Source: Mycolicibacterium agri (GTDB lineage: Bacteria; Actinomycetota; Actinomycetes; Mycobacteriales; Mycobacteriaceae). Taken from it: DNA of 63,727 nucleotides. The notes under the pieces were generated by a model that was not told the origin of the DNA, searched no databases, and saw only the letters and a program-made list of their open reading frames with translations. Position numbers and translations under genes: made by a program. Location: NCBI RefSeq assembly GCF_002553505.1, contig NZ_PDCP01000034.1:1-63727 (forward strand), written 5' to 3'. Below are positions 1-9,048 of this stretch, piece after piece; within the stretch, counting starts at the first letter, position 1; each line of letters starts with the position of its first letter.

Positions 1-271
1 GAAAGCCATACCCGACATCCCTGGGTGATTCGAAGCCTAAGGCCGACGACCCCAAACACCCTTCAAGAAAGGTAAGGAAGCCGATGAAGAAGAAGCCGAT
101 GATCGAGATGTCCCCCAACAGGATGTACGGCTCGGCGATCGCACGCAGGCGCGGTGTCATCGGTAGCAGCACGGCGAGCCAGATCAGGCCGGAGAAGATC
201 GCGGCGTGGAGGAACTTCTGCCTTCGCGCGAGGGTGACTTCCAGGCGCAGCGCGTTGACGACCCGTATCAC
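1..271 (-). CDS. ABC transporter permease, N-terminal part (Rv2687c-like)
   Basis: Only the first 90 codons are present; the gene runs off the left edge. It reads from a GTG at 271-269 that overlaps the TGA stop of the ATPase gene (GTGA), so the two are translationally coupled. The visible part is a short basic N-terminus (VIRVVNALRLEV) followed by two hydrophobic segments, as in the membrane subunit of a drug-type exporter. Position after an Rv2688c-like ATPase suggests the counterpart of Rv2687c, part of a system reported to export fluoroquinolones in M. tuberculosis. Substrate here is inference. Confidence 0.75.
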   Translation of the reverse strand, partial: MIRVVNALRLEVTLARRQKFLHAAIFSGLIWLAVLLPMTPRLRAIAEPYILLGDISIIGFFFIGFLTFLEGCLGSSALGFESPRDVGYGF

Positions 272-1173
272 GTCAGCCACCTCCCGGTGGTCTCGACGAA
301 GACGTCGTCGAGTGTCGCCTCCCGGCTGTGGATGGTTTCGACGCGATGGTGTCGCAGCACGTCGTGAAACACCGGATCATCAGCCAGACCGTCCAGGTCG
401 AATTCGCTGACTTCCAGTTCTCCGTTCGCAGCACGGTATTCGACCCGCACCCGCCGCTGGCTGCGGGCGATCTTGGGCTCGGTCGGGGTGTCCATGGCAA
501 CGATGCGTCCGTCGACCACGAAAGCGACCCTGTCGCAGAGCTCGTCGGCGGTGACCATGTCGTGGGTGGTCAGAAACACCGTGCGGCCACGCGCCTTCAT
601 GTCCAGGATGATGTCTTTGACCTTGCGGGCGTTGACGGGGTCCAGCCCCGACGTCGGCTCGTCCAGGAAGAGCAGCTCCGGGTCATTGATCAGCGACCGC
701 GCGAATGTCAGGCGCATCTGCATACCCTTGGAGTACTTGCCGACTCGGGTGTTGGCGTCGTCTGCCAGCCCGACAGCGCGCAGTAGCGTCATCGGGTCGA
801 CTGTGTCGACCGAGTACAGCGACGCGAAGAACTGCAGGTTCTCCAGTCCGGTGAGTTTCTGGTAGTGGTTGGGCAATTCGAACGAGACGCCGATCCGCTC
901 GTAGTAGTCCGGCCCCCACGCGAGCGGATCCTTCCCCCACACCGTGCTCTCGCCGCCGTGCCCGCGTAGCAGCCCGATCAGGATTTTCTGTGTGGTGGAC
1001 TTGCCCGCCCCGCTCGGCCCGAGGAAGCCGAAGATCTCGCCGCGGCTCACCGAGAAGTCCATGCCCCGCACCGCCGGCTCTGCCGACTTCGGATATCGGT
1101 ATGTCAACCCGCGCACGCGGATGACCTCTGTGGCAACGGTGCTCGATGCGGTTGCCGACGCTGTGGTGTCCAT
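268..1173 (-). CDS. ABC transporter ATP-binding protein (Rv2688c-like)
   Basis: Cytoplasmic ATPase subunit of an ABC exporter. Walker A is GPSGAGKS, Walker B is LLFLDEPTSGLDP, and the signature region reads YSKGMQMR, an atypical form of LSGGQ. The ATG at 1173 is preferred: it gives 301 residues, the length I recall for Rv2688c, and leaves the promoter to the divergent regulator free. A GTG at 1236 would add 21 residues. The stop overlaps the start of the permease gene. The MarR-like gene reads away on the other side and may control this pair, since the shared gap holds repeated sites. Confidence 0.88.
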   Translation of the reverse strand: MDTTASATASSTVATEVIRVRGLTYRYPKSAEPAVRGMDFSVSRGEIFGFLGPSGAGKSTTQKILIGLLRGHGGESTVWGKDPLAWGPDYYERIGVSFELPNHYQKLTGLENLQFFASLYSVDTVDPMTLLRAVGLADDANTRVGKYSKGMQMRLTFARSLINDPELLFLDEPTSGLDPVNARKVKDIILDMKARGRTVFLTTHDMVTADELCDRVAFVVDGRIVAMDTPTEPKIARSQRRVRVEYRAANGELEVSEFDLDGLADDPVFHDVLRHHRVETIHSREATLDDVFVETTGRWLT

Positions 1174-1254
1174 GTCCGGCGAAGTCCTTCCGAAGGAGCG
1201 CTTGATTCGTTCCGACCAGACTTCCCGGAGCACCACGAGCCACTATACTGACAT

Positions 1255-1291
1255 TTCAGAGATTACTGAAGACAGTGAAGACACTGAAAAA
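1255..1291. promoter_or_regulatory. Repeated operator-like sites between exporter and MarR-like gene
   Basis: The gap holds an inverted repeat TTCAG-N6-CTGAA (1255-1270), a second one CAGTG-AAGA-CACTG (1273-1286), and three 9-base direct units ACTGAAGAC, AGTGAAGAC and ACTGAAAAA in register (1265-1291). The last unit ends three bases before the regulator ATG. A dimeric winged-helix repressor bound here would block its own gene and the exporter. Binding is inferred. Confidence 0.5.
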
Positions 1292-1294
1292 GGG

Positions 1295-1762
1295 ATGACC
1301 GTGGCCGATCTCGTCGGGCAGGACGCAGCCGAAGAGCTTGCCCTTGTCCTCACCAACCACGGGCTGCAACGAATGACCGCCCGCGTGCTGGCCACCCTGC
1401 TGTTCACCGAGCAGCCGACGATGACGGCCGGCGAGCTGGCCGACCGGTTGCAGGCCAGCGCCGGCGGGATATCGGGCGCATTGAAGATGCTGATCTCAGT
1501 CGGTCTGGCCGAGAGGGTGCCCGCGCCGACCAGCCGACGCGAGCACTACCGGCTGCGCGACAACGCTTGGGCGGTGCTGTACACGAACCAGAACGAGGTG
1601 ATCGGGGCCATCCGGGCGGCGGCGCAGGCGGGCATCGCTGCGACCGAGAACGGCAGCCTGGCGCGTGAACGTCTGACCGAAATGCGCGATTTCTACGAAT
1701 TCCTGTCCAGCGAAATCCCGGCGCTGGTCGAGCGGTGGCATCAGACCAGAAGCAGAACGTAG
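1295..1762 (+). CDS. MarR/GbsR-like winged-helix regulator
   Basis: A 155-residue DNA-binding regulator. The central part (MTAGELADRLQASAGGIS, then ALKMLISVGLAERV) is a winged helix-turn-helix in which the recognition helix is followed by a wing carrying TSRREHYRL. The C-terminal third is helical and probably dimerises. The ATG at 1295 is chosen because it comes directly after the repeat array; the frame is open far upstream but overlaps the divergent ATPase gene. Most likely it represses itself and the adjacent exporter. The ligand is unknown. Confidence 0.8.
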   Translation: MTVADLVGQDAAEELALVLTNHGLQRMTARVLATLLFTEQPTMTAGELADRLQASAGGISGALKMLISVGLAERVPAPTSRREHYRLRDNAWAVLYTNQNEVIGAIRAAAQAGIAATENGSLARERLTEMRDFYEFLSSEIPALVERWHQTRSRT

Positions 1763-1800
1763 ACCCATAACGGCGTGGCGTGCAGCGCTACCGTCGAACC

Positions 1801-2283
1801 ATGATCGTCGAGCGAGCCGCCGTCATCGACGCACCGGCGGAGCGGGTGTGGGAGCGCATCGTGACCCAGGAGGGCATCAACGACGAACTGCGGCCGTGGA
1901 TGACGATGTCGATGCCACGCGGCCGGGAATCGCTGACCGTCGACACCATCCCGGTCGGCACCCCGGTGGGCCGCTGCTGGATGCGGCTGTTCGGCGTGGT
2001 GCCGTTCGACTACGACAACTTGATGCTCGTCGAGCTGTGGCCGGGTCGCGGCTTTCACGAGGAGTCGACGATGGCGTCCATGCGGCTGTGGCGCCACGAA
2101 CGCACCCTCGAACCGCAGGGCGAAACCAAAACCCTTGTCCGCGACCGGCTCACGTTCGAGATGCGCACGCCGCTGCGGTGGCTGACACCGGTCGTCGGGC
2201 CCGCTGTCGGCGCCCTGTTCAGTCACCGGCAGCGACGGCTGGCGCGGCACTTCACCGACCCAGCTCGTCGATCACGCACGTGA
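1801..2283 (+). CDS. SRPBCC-fold protein (polyketide cyclase/START-like)
   Basis: A 160-residue soluble protein. The start MIVERAAVIDAPAERVWERI is the typical first strand and helix of the SRPBCC fold, whose cavity binds small hydrophobic ligands. The ATG at 1801 is taken over an upstream ATG at 1780 because the fold begins there. The 3' end overlaps the convergent CdaR-type gene by 32 bases. No catalytic residues can be assigned, and neither neighbour suggests a ligand. Confidence 0.7.
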   Translation: MIVERAAVIDAPAERVWERIVTQEGINDELRPWMTMSMPRGRESLTVDTIPVGTPVGRCWMRLFGVVPFDYDNLMLVELWPGRGFHEESTMASMRLWRHERTLEPQGETKTLVRDRLTFEMRTPLRWLTPVVGPAVGALFSHRQRRLARHFTDPARRSRT

Positions 2284-3370
2284 CATACAGCGCCACCGCG
2301 AGCCCCGGCTCGTCGCGCTTGCGGTCCAGCAGTTTGGCGATCCTGTCGAGTCGGTAGATGAGCGTGTTGCGATGCACGTGGAGTTGATTGGCCGCCCGTG
2401 TGGTGTTGAAGGCGTTGTCGGCCCAGGCGATCAACGTCGACCGCAGCGTGGGCCAGTCCCGGTCGGCCAGTAACGGCGCGAGCATCGCGTGTACCAGACG
2501 CGTGCGCGAATCGATCGGCACCACGGCCAGCGCCTGCTGCAGCCGCACATCGTCGATTTGATGAATCGTGTTGTGCGGGTGAGCGATCGGACCCAGTTGC
2601 AGCGCGTCGAAGGCGTCGCGAGCCGACAGGTTCAACTCGGCGACGCCCTTGCCTGCCGATCCGATCGCGACCCGTACCCGCAAACCGCGCTCGTCGGCTT
2701 CGCGGACGAAATCCGCGCAACGCTGCGCGGTTTCATCGGACAGCAGCGCCACCGCGACCACCATTCGCGCCAGGAGCGCCACCAGTCGCCGCTCGCTGCC
2801 GAGCGCCTTCGACACGGCGCGGACGAGCGGTTCGGAATCCCCTTCCCCGGCTGTGCTGACGCCCTGAACAAGCACGATCCGCCGCGGCACGTTCAGGTCG
2901 TGTCCGAGCGTGCGGGCTCGCCGCAACAGCTGCGCCTTCTCGCCGCCGGCGTGATGCCACTCGCAGATCTCGCGCAGCAGCTCGGCGCCCGCGCGCTCCT
3001 GGGTGACCTGCAACCCGATTCGGGCCGCCTCCTGCATCAGGATCTCGGTCTGCCTCTTGACGACGAGACCGAACCGCTCGACCTCCTGCGGAGCCCCGGA
3101 GAGGCCGACGGTGCCCACCACTTCGTCGTCGATGATGAGCGGAACCGTGACCCCGGGCAGTGTGCCGACCAGATCGCGGACGTCCTCGGCGGAATGCGCC
3201 ATCGTGCGTCTGCTGCGGATCACCTCGACGGATGCCTCATGGAACTGCCCGACGCGGGACTCGTCGCCGCTGCCCACCACGATTCCCGTCTGGTCGGTGA
3301 TCAGCACGTTGTGTCCGATGACGTCGGTGATCTCGTTGGCGATCTGCTGGGCCAGCGCCTGTCCGAGCAT
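2252..3370 (-). CDS. CdaR/PucR-family transcriptional regulator
   Basis: A 372-residue cytoplasmic regulator. Residues 1-130 form a sugar-diacid recognition domain (MLGQALAQQIANEITDVIG, then VGTVGLSGAP). The middle is a degenerate GGDEF-like segment, and the C-terminus carries the PucR helix-turn-helix (NTTRAANQLHVHRNTLIYRL). The family activates catabolic genes in response to organic acids, purines or amino acids. It reads away from the symporter-dehydrogenase operon across a 130-base gap holding a 14-bp palindrome, so it probably controls that operon. The gene itself is intact. Confidence 0.85.
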   Translation of the reverse strand: MLGQALAQQIANEITDVIGHNVLITDQTGIVVGSGDESRVGQFHEASVEVIRSRRTMAHSAEDVRDLVGTLPGVTVPLIIDDEVVGTVGLSGAPQEVERFGLVVKRQTEILMQEAARIGLQVTQERAGAELLREICEWHHAGGEKAQLLRRARTLGHDLNVPRRIVLVQGVSTAGEGDSEPLVRAVSKALGSERRLVALLARMVVAVALLSDETAQRCADFVREADERGLRVRVAIGSAGKGVAELNLSARDAFDALQLGPIAHPHNTIHQIDDVRLQQALAVVPIDSRTRLVHAMLAPLLADRDWPTLRSTLIAWADNAFNTTRAANQLHVHRNTLIYRLDRIAKLLDRKRDEPGLAVALYVTCVIDELGR

Positions 3371-3442
3371 GAAGCTCCTGTTGGTTAGGCATAGTGCACA
3401 GTTCGTGAGCGATAGCAGCTCGAATGCTAGTCGGTTTGCCTA

Positions 3443-3456
3443 GTGACCGCGGTCAC
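3443..3456. promoter_or_regulatory. 14-bp perfect palindrome, candidate operator
   Basis: GTGACCGCGGTCAC is a perfect palindrome in the gap between the CdaR-type regulator and the symporter gene, 45 bases before the symporter ATG. Placement between divergent regulator and target suggests the operator of this locus. No experimental motif is known to me for this regulator. Confidence 0.45.
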
Positions 3457-3500
3457 GCGCACTTTTTACGATGGCGGCGTTCGTCGGCAAGGGAGTGGGG

Positions 3501-4924
3501 ATGACAGCACTCGACTGGATCATGATCGCCGGGTATTTCGCACTGCTGATCGTGATCGGCGTCCAGACGATGAAGCGGGTGAAGGACCCCGACGACTTCG
3601 CGGTCGCCGGCAACAGGATCATCTGGCCGGTCTTCTTCGGCAGCCTGGCGGCCGCCTTCCTCGGCGGTGGCGCATCGATCGGCTTCGCCGGCGCAACGAT
3701 GCGCGACGGCTACGTCTATATGTTCGCGTTCTGCGCGTTCGGCATCCAGACCGTGCTGGTCGGGCTTCTGATCGCGCCGCGACTGAAGAACTACGCCGGC
3801 GCGCACACGTTGGGCGACGTGATGGAGGAACACTACGGAAAGCCGGCCCGCATCGTCACCGGTGTGCTGTCGGTGGCGCTGTGCGCAGGCATTCTCGGCG
3901 CACAGGCGTTGGCGATCGGCACCATCGTCAACGCCACCCTCGACGTGCCGACCGGGCCCGCGGTCATCCTCGGCATGGGCATCGTGGTGCTGTATTCGTC
4001 CTTCGGCGGCGCGTGGGCGGTGATCCAGACCGACATGGTCCAGTTCGTGTCCTCGGCGTGTTCCTGCCGGTCGCACTGCTGATCGGCCTGCACGCGATCG
4101 GTGGCCCGAACGCGTTGCTCAGTGAGGTTCCGGCGTCGCATCTTTCGATGTTCGGTGACTACAGCGCGCTGAAATTCCTGACGTTGTTCTGCGCGCTGCT
4201 GCTCGGCGAAACGCTGGTGCCGCCGTATGCGCAACGCACCTTCTCCACCCCCGACTCACGGCACGCCCGGATCGGATTCACCACGGCGGGCGTCTTCTCG
4301 TTCTTCTTCTACTTCGTCTCGGCGTCCATCGGCCTCGTCGCATTTGTGCTCTACCCCGACATCGAGAGCGACCAGGCGCTGCCGACGGTGGTGATGAACC
4401 TGATGCCTATCGGCATCCTCGGGTTGGTTGTAGCTGCCCTACTCGCCGTCGTGATGTCCACTGCCAGTTCGTATCTCAACTCGACGGCGGTGGTGCTGAC
4501 CAAGGACATCTACCAGCCGATCCGGTCGAGCGGCCTGCCCTCCGAGCGGTCGCTGACCCTCGAGCGGGTGACGAGTGTCATCGTCGGGGCGGCGGCGACG
4601 GTGTTCGCGTTGAGCGTGCCCACCATCGTCGACGCACTCCTGTACAGCTACTCGCTGTGGGCGCCCACCATCATCGTTCCGCTCTTCGGCGCCGTTCTGT
4701 TCGGGGTACGCTCGGCGCCTGCGGCACTCGCCGCCATCGCCACCGGCGCCGTCGTCACTGCGGTCTGGCAGTGGGTCCTCGGCGGACCGTTCGGGCTCGA
4801 CGACGGCCTGATTCCCGGCGTCCTGGCCAATCTGATCGTCTATACGGCCGTCGCGGCGGCGACCGGGAAACGCTATCCACGCCGCAGGCAAGCGCCCCTC
4901 GTCAGGCAAGGAGGATCGGCATGA
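3501..4924 (+). pseudogene. Sodium:solute symporter (SSS family), single-base frameshift
   Basis: Encodes an SSS-family membrane transporter broken by one missing base. Starting at ATG 3501 (after GGGAGTGGGG), the first frame runs MTALDWIMIAGYF through VIQTDMVQFV and then stops at 4080-4082. The second half (LGVFLPVALLIGLH to QGGSA) is in another frame. Adding one base beside 4049-4051 restores QFV-x-LGVF and a protein of about 474 residues, the usual SSS length with some 13 membrane helices. Its stop overlaps the next start. With the downstream DadA-like gene it probably imported an amino or organic acid. True mutation or assembly error cannot be separated here. Confidence 0.85.
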
Positions 4925-5055
4925 TCGGCTATCTGCTCTACTACGGCGTGCCCGTCCTCGTCATCGTCGTGACCCTCGTCGTCGGGTTCCTCGGCTGGCG
5001 GTTCTACGTTCGAGAAGTGGTACGCGGCAACGACACTGAGGAGCCAACTACATGA
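4921..5055 (+). CDS. Small symporter-associated membrane protein, 44 aa
   Basis: A 44-residue protein with one hydrophobic helix (GVPVLVIVVTLVVGFLGW) and a charged C-terminal tail (REVVRGNDTEEPTT). Its ATG overlaps the symporter stop (ATGA) and its own stop overlaps the dehydrogenase start (ATGA), so all three genes are translationally coupled. Small one-helix partners are known beside several SSS transporters; the stoichiometric coupling suggests an accessory subunit. No residue-level function can be assigned. Confidence 0.75.
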   Translation: MIGYLLYYGVPVLVIVVTLVVGFLGWRFYVREVVRGNDTEEPTT

Positions 5056-6315
5056 AGATCGTTGTGATCGGCGCCGGCATCGTCGGCGTCACGACAGCGC
5101 ACGCGCTGGCCGAGCGCGGCCACGAGGTGCACGTGTACGACCGCCGCTCCGAGGTGGCCGCCGACACCAGCGCCAGCACCGGAGGGTTGATCGCTCCCGG
5201 CCATTCCTACGCGTGGGCCTCCCCCAGCGCGCCGCGGATGCTGGTGCGGTCGCTGTTCGGGGCAGAGACCTCGATCAAACTCACCCCCCGTGTCGACGCC
5301 GACCTGATCCGGTGGGGCGTGAAGTTCCTGCGGGAGTGCACACCGGCGCGCTCGCGGGCGAACACGCTCGCCAAGTTCACGCTTGCCCGCTACAGCCAGC
5401 AGTTGACCGACGAACTCGCCCACCGCGAGGGCCTGGAGTTCTGCCACACCGACAAAGGGGTGCTCTACCTCTACCGCGACCAAGCTGAATTCCGTTCCGC
5501 GCAAGACAAATCCCAGCTACTTGTCGAACACGGCCGAAACCAGCGGCTGCTCGACGCCGACGAGTTGGTCGCCGTCGAACCCGCACTGCGGCACAGCAGC
5601 GCCCCGATCGTCGGCGCCATTCACGACACGTCCGATGCCTCAGGTGATCCGCACCGGTTCGCGGTCGGACTGGCCGAAACGTGCCGCAGGCTCGGTGTGC
5701 AGTTTCACTTGTCGACGCCGGTCACCGCGCTGAGCACCGACGGGATCCAGCGTCACCGAGGTCCACACGGCCGACGGCCCTGTCCGCTCGGAGGCCGTCG
5801 TGCTGGCCGCCGGCGCCGCCAGCCCGCTACTGACCAGGTCGATCGGTCTCGACATTCCGGTGTATCCGGCCAAGGGCTACTCGCTGACCGCACCGGTCAA
5901 GGATCCCGAGCGCGCCCCGTACGTCGGCGGCATCGACGAGCGCACCCTGGTCGCCTGGTCGCGCTTCGGCGCCGAAATCCGTATGTCGGCCAGCGCGGAA
6001 TTCGTTGGCTACGACCGTAGTTCGTCGCCACGGGATTATGCGGGCATCGTCGCCACCGCCAACCAGTTGTTCCCCGGTGCGATCGATTGGGATGGTGCGC
6101 GCTACCGCACGGGCCTGCGCCCGATGACGCCCGACGGGCCGCCGCTGATCGGGCTCTGGCGACTGGACAACCTGTATTTCAACACCGGCCACGGCCATAT
6201 CGGCTGGACGATGGCGTGCGGTTCGGCGCGGATGCTGGCCGACCTGGTCGACAGGCGCGCACCCGACATCGACCCCACCCCGTACAACCCGGTGCGCAGC
6301 AGGCGGCACCGCTAA
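5052..6315 (+). pseudogene. DadA-type FAD-dependent amino acid dehydrogenase, single-base frameshift
   Basis: Resembles D-amino acid dehydrogenase, which oxidises amino acids at the membrane and passes electrons to the respiratory chain. The N-terminus has the FAD dinucleotide motif (MKIVVIGAGIVGVTTAHAL) and a DadA-like TSASTGGLIAPGHSYAWASP. The frame is lost near 5743-5748: after LSTDG the reading moves by one base to SVTEVHTADG and on to the C-terminal part (GLRPMTPDGPPLIG, NTGHGHIGWTMACGSA). Removing one base restores about 420 residues, the normal length. Third gene of the coupled symporter operon; its stop overlaps the convergent LAL gene by 4 bases. Confidence 0.85.
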
Positions 6316-8892
6316 GCCAGGAGCCCCAGCTCGCGGGCCTTGCGGACCGCGTCGCGGCGCTTGTTCACCTCGAGCTTGGCCAGGATCGCCGACACGTGAT
6401 GGTCGACGGTCTTGGCCGAAAGGAACAGGCGGTCGGCCATTTCGGTGTTCGTCAGCCCGTCGTCGAGCAGCCGCAGCACGTCGACCTGCCGCGCGGTGAG
6501 GCCCGCGGGGTTGGCCAGGGTGGTTGACCGCCGCCGCGCAGGCACGACGGATTGCCCGCACGCCCGCAGATCGCGGCGCACCTTCGCGGCGACGGCGTCG
6601 GCGCCCAGCCGGTCCAGGATGTCGAGTGCGCGCGCCGCGAGCGGGACACCGCCGTCGAGCAACGCCAGCGCGGCGTCGTACGGCATCGAGAGCCGGTGGA
6701 ACTCGTCGGCCGCCGCCTCGGCCGCCCCGTCGAGAGCCAGCCGGTACGGTTCCGCGACGCCCGCCGCCTCGACACGCTGTCCCACCCGTCGCAGCCACAC
6801 CGCAAGTTCGCCGCGCGACCACTCCAGTCCGGCAACCGGGCCGTCGGACAGCATGTCGCGGCACAGCGCTAAACGATTGTCGGAAGCGCCGGTGAGCCAG
6901 CACCTTTCGACAATGGCCGCGGCGGCGGGAAGCATCCGGATCGGTTCGGCGAACCGGCACGCCAGCTGCCAAGCCTCGTCGAGCGCGGCCACCCCTGTGC
7001 CGTGTCTGCGCAAATCCACCAGCCCGCGGATGAGCGACGGCCAGGTCCTGGCCAGCGGGGCGCTGGGGCCGTCGAGGACACGGTCGGCGTCCGCGGTGGC
7101 GTCGTCCCACTCGCCCACCATCAGCGCCAGCCGGGCGCGGGAACCGAGCTGCCATGCCCGACAGATCGGCAGGTCGTGTTCGAGCATCAGCGGGATGCTG
7201 ACGTCCAACAGTTCGGCCGCGGTATCCAGCCGGCGTTGCTCCACGTCGAAATAGGTGAGGTTGCTCCACCCGGACGAGTGCAACTCGTCGACGTGCCGCG
7301 GCGCGGACGCCAGGATGGACAGGATCTCGTCGCGCCCGGACGCGTCGCCGGTGAGCACCGCGGCATAGCCTTCGATGAGCCGGACCCGCACCAGCAGTGC
7401 GAAATCACCGGTCGTATCCGCGATTTCGCGAGCACGAGCCACCGATCGCCGAGTGCGCTCGAGGTCGCTGGCCTGCACCGCGAGAAAGGCCTGCATCGCG
7501 AACGCCTGACCCAACTGGGCCCGCTGCTGCGCCTCCTCGGCGTCGCACAGCACTGTCACGGCCTGGGCCGCATGATCTTCGGCGAGTCCGCGGTTGGCGT
7601 TGTACCACTGGTAGACCGACAGCGCGTGGTGGTTGGCGCTGGCGGCCGCCGTGTCACCCAGTTGCTGCCGGACCCGCAGTGCGCGGCTGCAGGCAACGAT
7701 GGCGTCCGGCAGCTTGTCGATCAAATACGACTCCCACGCGATCCACTCGAGGAGTTCGGCCTCGTCGGCGGCCGTTGCCGCACCACCGTGCTCCAGCGCG
7801 ATGTTGAGGAATTCGACGGCCTGCGTGTGCGCGCCGGCGCGGGCCGCCGCGACCCCCGCGTCGTACGCGGCCGCCCTGATCCGCGACTCGTCGCCCGCGC
7901 CGAGCGCGTGGAAGGTCAGCACCGCCGGATCTGCTTGTGGCGCAGCTTCATACGCATCGAGGAGGCGCCGGTGCAGACCGGCCTCGGCGCCGGGCGGGAG
8001 CACGCTGCGCAGCGCGCCGCGGCACAGATCGTGGCGTAACGCCACCCCGCGGCTCCCCCTCGCGATCAACCCTGCGTCGGACAGCTGCCGCAACGCGGGC
8101 AGCGTCACGCCCAGATCGGCGAGCAGGCCGTCGGGCACCGCGCCCGGCGAGCAGCTCAACAGGTTCAGCGCATCCCAGGCGGCTGCGTCGAGCTTCCTCG
8201 TGCGGGCCAGCACGGCGTCTCGCACAGTAGTGGGCAGGTCGGTCTGCGCGCCGCCATGCGCGAGCATCTCGCACACGAAGAACGCGTTGCCGCCCGTGAC
8301 GCGGTGCAGCCACACAGAATCCACCGCGCTTGCCGAGGCAAGCCGTGCGACGGCGTCGGGTTCCAGCGGCGGCAGCGCCAGCGACACCGCCCGTGGCGAG
8401 CGTGCGACATCACCGAGCAACTCCCGCAACGGATGTGCGACGCCCACCTCGTCGTCACGGACGATGCCGACGGCAAGCGACCGCGTCCGCCCGACGCGCC
8501 GCAACACGAACCGCAGCAGATCGATCGTGCCCTGATCGGCCCACTGCAGGTCGTCGAGAACGAACACCGACGGCGCGGCGCGCAAATCTTCGGAGACGGC
8601 GGTGAATATGTCATAGGCCACCGCGCTTTCGGCCAACACCGTCTGCGTGGTAGGCGCAAGCCGGGTGCGCGACGTCGTGAACGGGCCCAAGCGGGCGCGG
8701 GGTGGGCAGCGGGTCGCACGCGCCCCACAGCACGCGCTCATCGCTCACCCAGCGCTCGATGAAGGATTCGACGAAGGCGGTCTTCCCCGCACCGGACTCG
8801 CCGGTGACGAAAAGCATGCCGCCGCGGCCGGCTCGCGCATCGTCGGCCCTGGCGATGATCTCGCCGAGCTGGTGATCCCGGCCGGCGAGCAT
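6312..8892 (-). pseudogene. LuxR-family LAL-type ATPase regulator, single-base frameshift
   Basis: A large regulator with an N-terminal AAA-like ATPase and a C-terminal LuxR helix-turn-helix. The first part (LAGRDHQLGEIIARA; Walker A GESGAGKT; CDPLPTPRPLGPVHDVA) is in one frame. The rest (TRLAPTTQTVLAE; Walker B VFVLDDLQWAD; C-terminal GLTARQVDVLRLLDDG) is in another. Removing one extra base around 8666-8672 joins them as VHDVATRLAP and gives 859 residues, normal for the family. The ATG at 8892 is used; a GTG at 8895 is also possible. The middle is an alpha-helical repeat region. It reads away from the DUF4242 gene across a gap with a palindrome. Confidence 0.85.
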
Positions 8893-8947
8893 CACGAGGG
8901 TCGATCGTAGTCCGCCGAACAGCACAAATAGCCAAACAGGCACAAAG

Positions 8948-8966
8948 ATGGGGAACTTCTCCCCAT
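8948..8966. promoter_or_regulatory. Inverted repeat ATGGGGA-N5-TCCCCAT
   Basis: A perfect 7-bp inverted repeat with a 5-base spacer lies between the LAL regulator and the DUF4242 gene, which read in opposite directions. It is a candidate operator for the LuxR helix-turn-helix of that regulator. It is not followed by a T run, so a terminator is unlikely. Confidence 0.5.
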
Positions 8967-9048
8967 GTGCAGGCGCCAAGTCTGCCGCAGCGTTGACCCT
9001 GCCCGCCACACAGTCGGGCGACCGATAACCAACAGGAGCGAAAACACC

